From Pseudobdellovibrionaceae bacterium (GTDB lineage Bacteria > Bdellovibrionota > Bdellovibrionia > Bdellovibrionales > JAMPXM01), in contig CAJYOV010000407.1 of the NCBI GenBank assembly GCA_913776405.1, positions 1 through 18,612 of the forward strand: a DNA stretch of 18,612 bases. Reading direction: 5' to 3'. Positions 15,973 to 18,612 of this stretch are shown piece by piece. Numbering within the stretch: the stretch's first letter is position 1; each line of letters starts with the position of its first letter. The notes under the pieces are model-generated. The model made no database searches. It saw only the letters and a list, made by a program, of their open reading frames with translations, and had not been told where the DNA came from. Made by a program: the position numbers and the translations under genes.

Positions 15973-16813
15973 GATGGCCTCCTTTTAGACCACCCGAGAG
16001 CATAACGCCGCCACGTCTCCGCGAAACACTCGCTCAAGAATTTCACATCTTCTAAAGCTAAACTTAAACTCAGTGCCTCTTTTGCCGCACTTAAATGCGT
16101 CCGCGTTCGCGGCCCAAGAACGGTGACGTCAACATCGGATTGCTCGAGACACCAGCGTAGCGCGATGGCAGCTGGCGTTACGTTGTACGTTTCCGCCATA
16201 ACTTTGAGCTGATCGAGATTCGCAAAGGTCTTGTCTGTCCAGTAAGTAGGAAGTACGCGCGTTGCTTTCCAGCCCGCCCAACGCGAATCTGGCGGGAATT
16301 CGCTGACAGACGGATAGCGAGCCGCTAGCACACCCGAAGCTAGAGGACTAAACGCAAAGAATTCAATCCTTGCTTGGCCGCAAAAATTGAGAACGGGCTG
16401 CGCCGTTTTCGCTGCTAGAAGATTGAACTCATTCTGCACGGCGATCGGCTTTGAATCGGATTCGGCGCGTGCAGGGCCACGGATTTCAGCCCGAGAGCCT
16501 GTAGACTCGTCGAAAGTGAGGCGGCGAAATGCGAGTTCAAATCATCGGCATGCTTCAGCCGACTGATTGAAACTTTCGTTCCGATCTTAATTTTCTCTCG
16601 TAACGGGTTTGGCTGACTTTTGAACCACGTACCAATCGTGGCCTCCGCAAGATCGTAACCGCGAGCCGTGTCGATGTACGTGACACCCAGATCGTTCACC
16701 GCGATATCCAGCAACTTGGGAAATTCAGATTGTTTCACCCACGAATCCGTTTCGTGATCGGCGATAACAATTCCGCCGATTCCAAAAGCAGAGAGTCCTT
16801 CTAGAGCGTCCAA
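15969..16813 (-). pseudogene. Aldo/keto reductase broken by an internal out-of-frame deletion
   Basis: Two reading frames together make an aldo/keto reductase. The 5' part (16813-16415) starts at TTG 16813 behind GGAGG and holds the catalytic tetrad: D48 (IDTA), Y53, K80 (GTKV) and H115 (LHAPNP). The 3' part (16439-15969, entering about 16456) resumes in another frame at KPIAVQNEFNLL and carries the C-terminal cofactor-binding region (FFAFSPLASGVLA, TPAAIALRWCLEQSDVDVTVLGPRT). In intact family members about 40-60 residues lie between these blocks, including the conserved GKVRYIGVSNF-like segment; here the LHAPNP block runs directly toward the VQNE block. So the gene appears to have lost roughly 120-180 bases plus its frame. 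It overlaps the SDR start as ATGA and follows the NTF2-like gene by 21 bp. An assembly error is possible but would have to remove a whole segment. Confidence 0.85.
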
Positions 16814-16834
16814 AATTCCTCCAGCGAAAATGAT

Positions 16835-17251
16835 TTAGGATTCGGCCCAAGCGAGTGCTCGCTCGCGATCGACGAAAGAGTGGAATTCGCAGATGAGGCC
16901 TTCGCGAAAAGCGAAGCCGTCAATCACGGGGCCCTCGGCCCAATCGCCGGTGGCCTTGATCTTCACGCGCACGTGAACATCCACAAGGATTTTTTTCGCA
17001 TCGAAAACTTCGAGACGTTGAGGCGTGCATCCGCCCTCTCCCCAGTTGGCGCGAGCTTGCTCAGTCGCACGCATGAACTCTTCTACACCTCGATTGGTCG
17101 TCGCCCGCGTCGAGCCTTCAAATTCTTCGCGGTAGAAATCCGGGCGAAGCAAAGACCGAAGTTTCGGCAAATCAAATTCATTGATGGCCACGTAGAGCTC
17201 ATGGATGAGCTGAGTCGACTTGTCTGTGACCGGGTCATGTGTTTGAGGCAT
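16835..17251 (-). CDS. SnoaL/NTF2-like fold protein
   Basis: A 138-residue soluble protein with the helix-then-curved-sheet pattern of the SnoaL-like branch of the NTF2 superfamily: STQLIHELYVAINEFDLPKLRSLLRPDF, then TNRGVEEFMRATEQ, then alternating strands VDVHVRVKIKATGDW, IDGFAFREGLICEFHSFVD. Members bind small hydrophobic ligands; some are polyketide cyclases or isomerases, many have no known activity. It is the first gene of an operon with an aldo/keto reductase remnant and an SDR, so a small-molecule redox or detoxification role is a fair guess. The SD is weak (AAGAGAT). A 40-bp palindrome overlapping a -10-like CATAAT lies about 105-150 bases upstream and may control the operon. Confidence 0.8.
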   Translation of the reverse strand: MPQTHDPVTDKSTQLIHELYVAINEFDLPKLRSLLRPDFYREEFEGSTRATTNRGVEEFMRATEQARANWGEGGCTPQRLEVFDAKKILVDVHVRVKIKATGDWAEGPVIDGFAFREGLICEFHSFVDRERALAWAES

Positions 17252-17359
17252 TTCGATATCTCTTCGTGACAGGTTTGGCTTTTTGAGAGTGCGCCGCTTC
17301 CAGTTTACCCCGTAGCTCTAAATTCTCGTCAGTGAAGTACGAACAATCGCCGCTAATTA

Positions 17360-17399
17360 TGACGCAGCGATTCGCCAACGTTGGCGAATTGCTGCGTTA
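17360..17399. repeat. 40-bp near-perfect palindrome at the operon promoter
   Basis: The centre lies between 17379 and 17380. The inner 18 bp, TTCGCCAACGTTGGCGAA (17371-17388), is an exact palindrome. Extending to 20 pairs gives 18 Watson-Crick and two G-T pairs (17369/17390 and 17361/17398). There is no loop and no T tract on either side, so it is not a normal terminator. Its left end overlaps a minus-strand -10-like CATAAT, so an operator for a dimeric or tetrameric regulator is the simplest reading. Confidence 0.75.
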
Positions 17400-17549
17400 A
17401 AATCGAAGGTCGGTTTTGCGGCGCAGACGATTAGCGCGAGGATCTAATGTTGGCGCGAGGCCACCTGCCCACACGATCGAAACGCGCAAAGCCGCGCGCG
17501 CCGCCTGAAAGCGGATTCGGCTATTGCTGTCATCGCAGCCCAGAAACGA

Positions 17550-17577
17550 AAAAAGCCGACAGTGACGTCGGCTTTTT
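17550..17577 (-). terminator. Bidirectional rho-independent terminator after tRNA-Met
   Basis: A perfect 11-bp stem: AAAAAGCCGAC (17550-17560) with GTCGGCTTTTT (17567-17577), around a six-base loop. T tracts exist on both strands. It lies 8 bases after the 3' CCA of the minus-strand tRNA. Confidence 0.9.
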
Positions 17578-17585
17578 AAGAAAAA

Positions 17586-17662
<77 letters not shown>

Positions 17663-17691
17663 ACATGAGATACAAATAACTGGAAGCAGCG

Positions 17692-17720
17692 AAATTACTG
17701 AGGTGAGGCTTTCTCGTCAA
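17692..17720 (-). promoter_or_regulatory. Sigma-70-type promoter of tRNA-Met
   Basis: On the minus strand TTGACG (17720-17715), a 17-base spacer, and TAATTT (17697-17692). The -10 box ends about 29 bases before the tRNA 5' end, leaving a leader of roughly 20 bases for RNase P to remove. Confidence 0.6.
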
Positions 17721-17799
17721 CCTTCAACTCGAAAAACTCCGCCATTTCCGAGCGGTCTGCGTGATTTTTGGGCATGAACGGCCCGTGGATTGGGCCTGA

Positions 17800-18612
17800 T
17801 CAGAACTGAAGCGACTTCGGGCAGCGATTCTGAAGAAGCGTGTTGAGCGCCGTTACCGATTGATCGAGAGCGTCCGAGTAATACATGAGGGCGTTGCTGC
17901 TAATGAGGCCAGCCTCGGATGACGAGCGAATACGACGGTTGAAATGCTGGGACGACGTGCAGGAATAAAGCCCTAAGACCTTGAGGTTTGCGAAATCGCG
18001 AGCTTTGGGTTTTCGACCGTCTTCGAGAGCGCGAATGAGCTTTGTAAGGCCCTGGCGATTATTCCTATAAGCGCTCACACTCACCGTGCCGTCTTTTGCA
18101 AGCTTCGGAGAGCGAAAATCCGGGCCGCCACCGAAACGCGAGTGGCCGTTGTAAAACACGACGTCTGATTTTTTTAAACCTTCGAGAAATTCAGATTCGG
18201 CATGCTGACTTTTCCAATCTTGAAAAGGGTCTTTCAAGTTTTCTTCGTCATCGGAGCCGACGGAGCTGTTCACGACACGCAGGCGAACGACTTTAATCTG
18301 CCCGTCAATGTCGAGAGGTTTCGTTAGCAGATCCGCATCTTCGATTGATCGGAAAAAACCACAGGCTTGGTCGTCACCTTTGCAGGGTGCGGTCATCTTC
18401 TGAATAAAGGCCAACCGTTCATGTCGATCGCCAACGAAGCGCGCTGGGCGAGCATCCTTGTAACCGAAAATCATGCGGATCTCGACGGACGGTTTGCTGA
18501 ACAAGGATGATTTCAGATTCGAGCACGAGCGACTCTCGCTCGCTGGAGCGCTCGCTCTCTTAGCGGCGGGTTTGGTGACCACTTTGGCGGACGAGATGGA
18601 AGGCGAAATCAG
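17800..18612 (-). CDS. Putative exported clan CD-like cysteine hydrolase, second paralogue, 5'-truncated by window edge
   Basis: The frame is open to the right edge; the GTG at 18582 is internal, and the residues before it (LISPSISSAK) look like the end of a signal peptide. At least 270 residues. It is homologous to the 348-residue protein at 3779-4825. Numbered from the GTG, it has CxGxxxxCGF (C67, C74), a strand ending in His (VVFYNGHSRFGGGPDF, H147), then a strand ending in Cys (VLGLYSCTSS, C208), and further cysteines C20 and C254, each with a counterpart in the paralogue. The proposed His and Cys are thus both conserved while much of the surrounding sequence has diverged, which favours a functional role. 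It stands alone before tRNA-Met; a GGCCC/GGGCC hairpin without a T tract (17780-17796) follows the stop. Function is inferred only. Confidence 0.75.
   Translation of the reverse strand: MISPSISSAKVVTKPAAKRASAPASESRSCSNLKSSLFSKPSVEIRMIFGYKDARPARFVGDRHERLAFIQKMTAPCKGDDQACGFFRSIEDADLLTKPLDIDGQIKVVRLRVVNSSVGSDDEENLKDPFQDWKSQHAESEFLEGLKKSDVVFYNGHSRFGGGPDFRSPKLAKDGTVSVSAYRNNRQGLTKLIRALEDGRKPKARDFANLKVLGLYSCTSSQHFNRRIRSSSEAGLISSNALMYYSDALDQSVTALNTLLQNRCPKSLQF

Larger units (their letters stand above)
17252..17585. other. 334-bp intergenic region between the SnoaL operon and tRNA-Met
   Basis: No credible gene lies here. It contains the putative leader of the SnoaL-like operon (17252-17350), a -10-like CATAAT on the minus strand (17361-17356), the 40-bp palindrome (17360-17399) and the bidirectional terminator (17550-17577). 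The stretch 17400-17549 is GC-rich with no motif I can name. The plus-strand frame running from 17447 into the tRNA is spurious. Confidence 0.7.

Noticed and set aside
17780..17796. GGCCC/GGGCC hairpin after the right-edge gene as terminator
   Set aside because: The stem is only 5 bp and has no T tract on either strand.

Overview
The window comes from a Gram-negative bacterium. It has lipobox lipoproteins, cleavable signal peptides, a BON-MscS channel and an LtaS/OpgB-like phosphoglycerol transferase, and GC content looks close to 50-55%. The many secreted hydrolases and compact, often translationally coupled operons would fit Bdellovibrionota-like bacteria, but that assignment is inference; there is no rRNA or clear marker gene here. 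There are about sixteen protein-coding genes (two cut by the window edges), one broken gene and one tRNA. No IS element, prophage or CRISPR array was seen.

Layout. 1-2300 (+): the C-terminal part of a large S8 subtilase with a PA insert, ending at a strong hairpin terminator. 2343-4825 (-): a tight operon of three exported proteins: a protein that looks like a clan CD (caspase/CHAT-like) cysteine hydrolase, a small beta-rich protein, and an M64-like zinc metallopeptidase. 5023-6378 (-): a membrane-anchored SpoIIE/RsbU-type PP2C phosphatase. 6448-8159 (+): a GT4 glycosyltransferase overlapping a PAP2 phosphatase. 8156-10225 (-): an LtaS-like phosphoglycerol transferase, preceded by a CRP/FNR-like palindrome and a perfect 12-bp inverted repeat. 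10289-10585 (-): a CsbD-like stress protein. 10663-11451 (+): an unknown exported protein overlapping the end of a BON-MscS channel (11429-12937, -). 13035-15054 (-): two overlapping lipoprotein genes. 15184-17251 (-): an operon of an NTF2/SnoaL-like protein, an aldo/keto reductase broken by an internal deletion, and an SDR dehydrogenase, with a 40-bp near-perfect palindrome at its likely promoter. 17586-17662 (-): tRNA-Met(CAT). 17800-18612 (-): a second, edge-truncated member of the clan CD-like family.

How the genes may work together. The left 5 kb is a secreted-hydrolase block (serine, metallo and putative cysteine types). The middle is envelope biology: polysaccharide glycosyl transfer, lipid-phosphate turnover, phosphoglycerol decoration, osmotic release and stress. 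The right part is a small oxidoreductase operon.

The most interesting signal is the pair of paralogous exported proteins at 3779-4825 and 17800-18612. They share five cysteines in the same order, the block YNGHSR-x-GGGPDF and a strand ending in SC-x-S. This reads as an undescribed, or at least unrecognised, clan CD-like family with a candidate His/Cys dyad.
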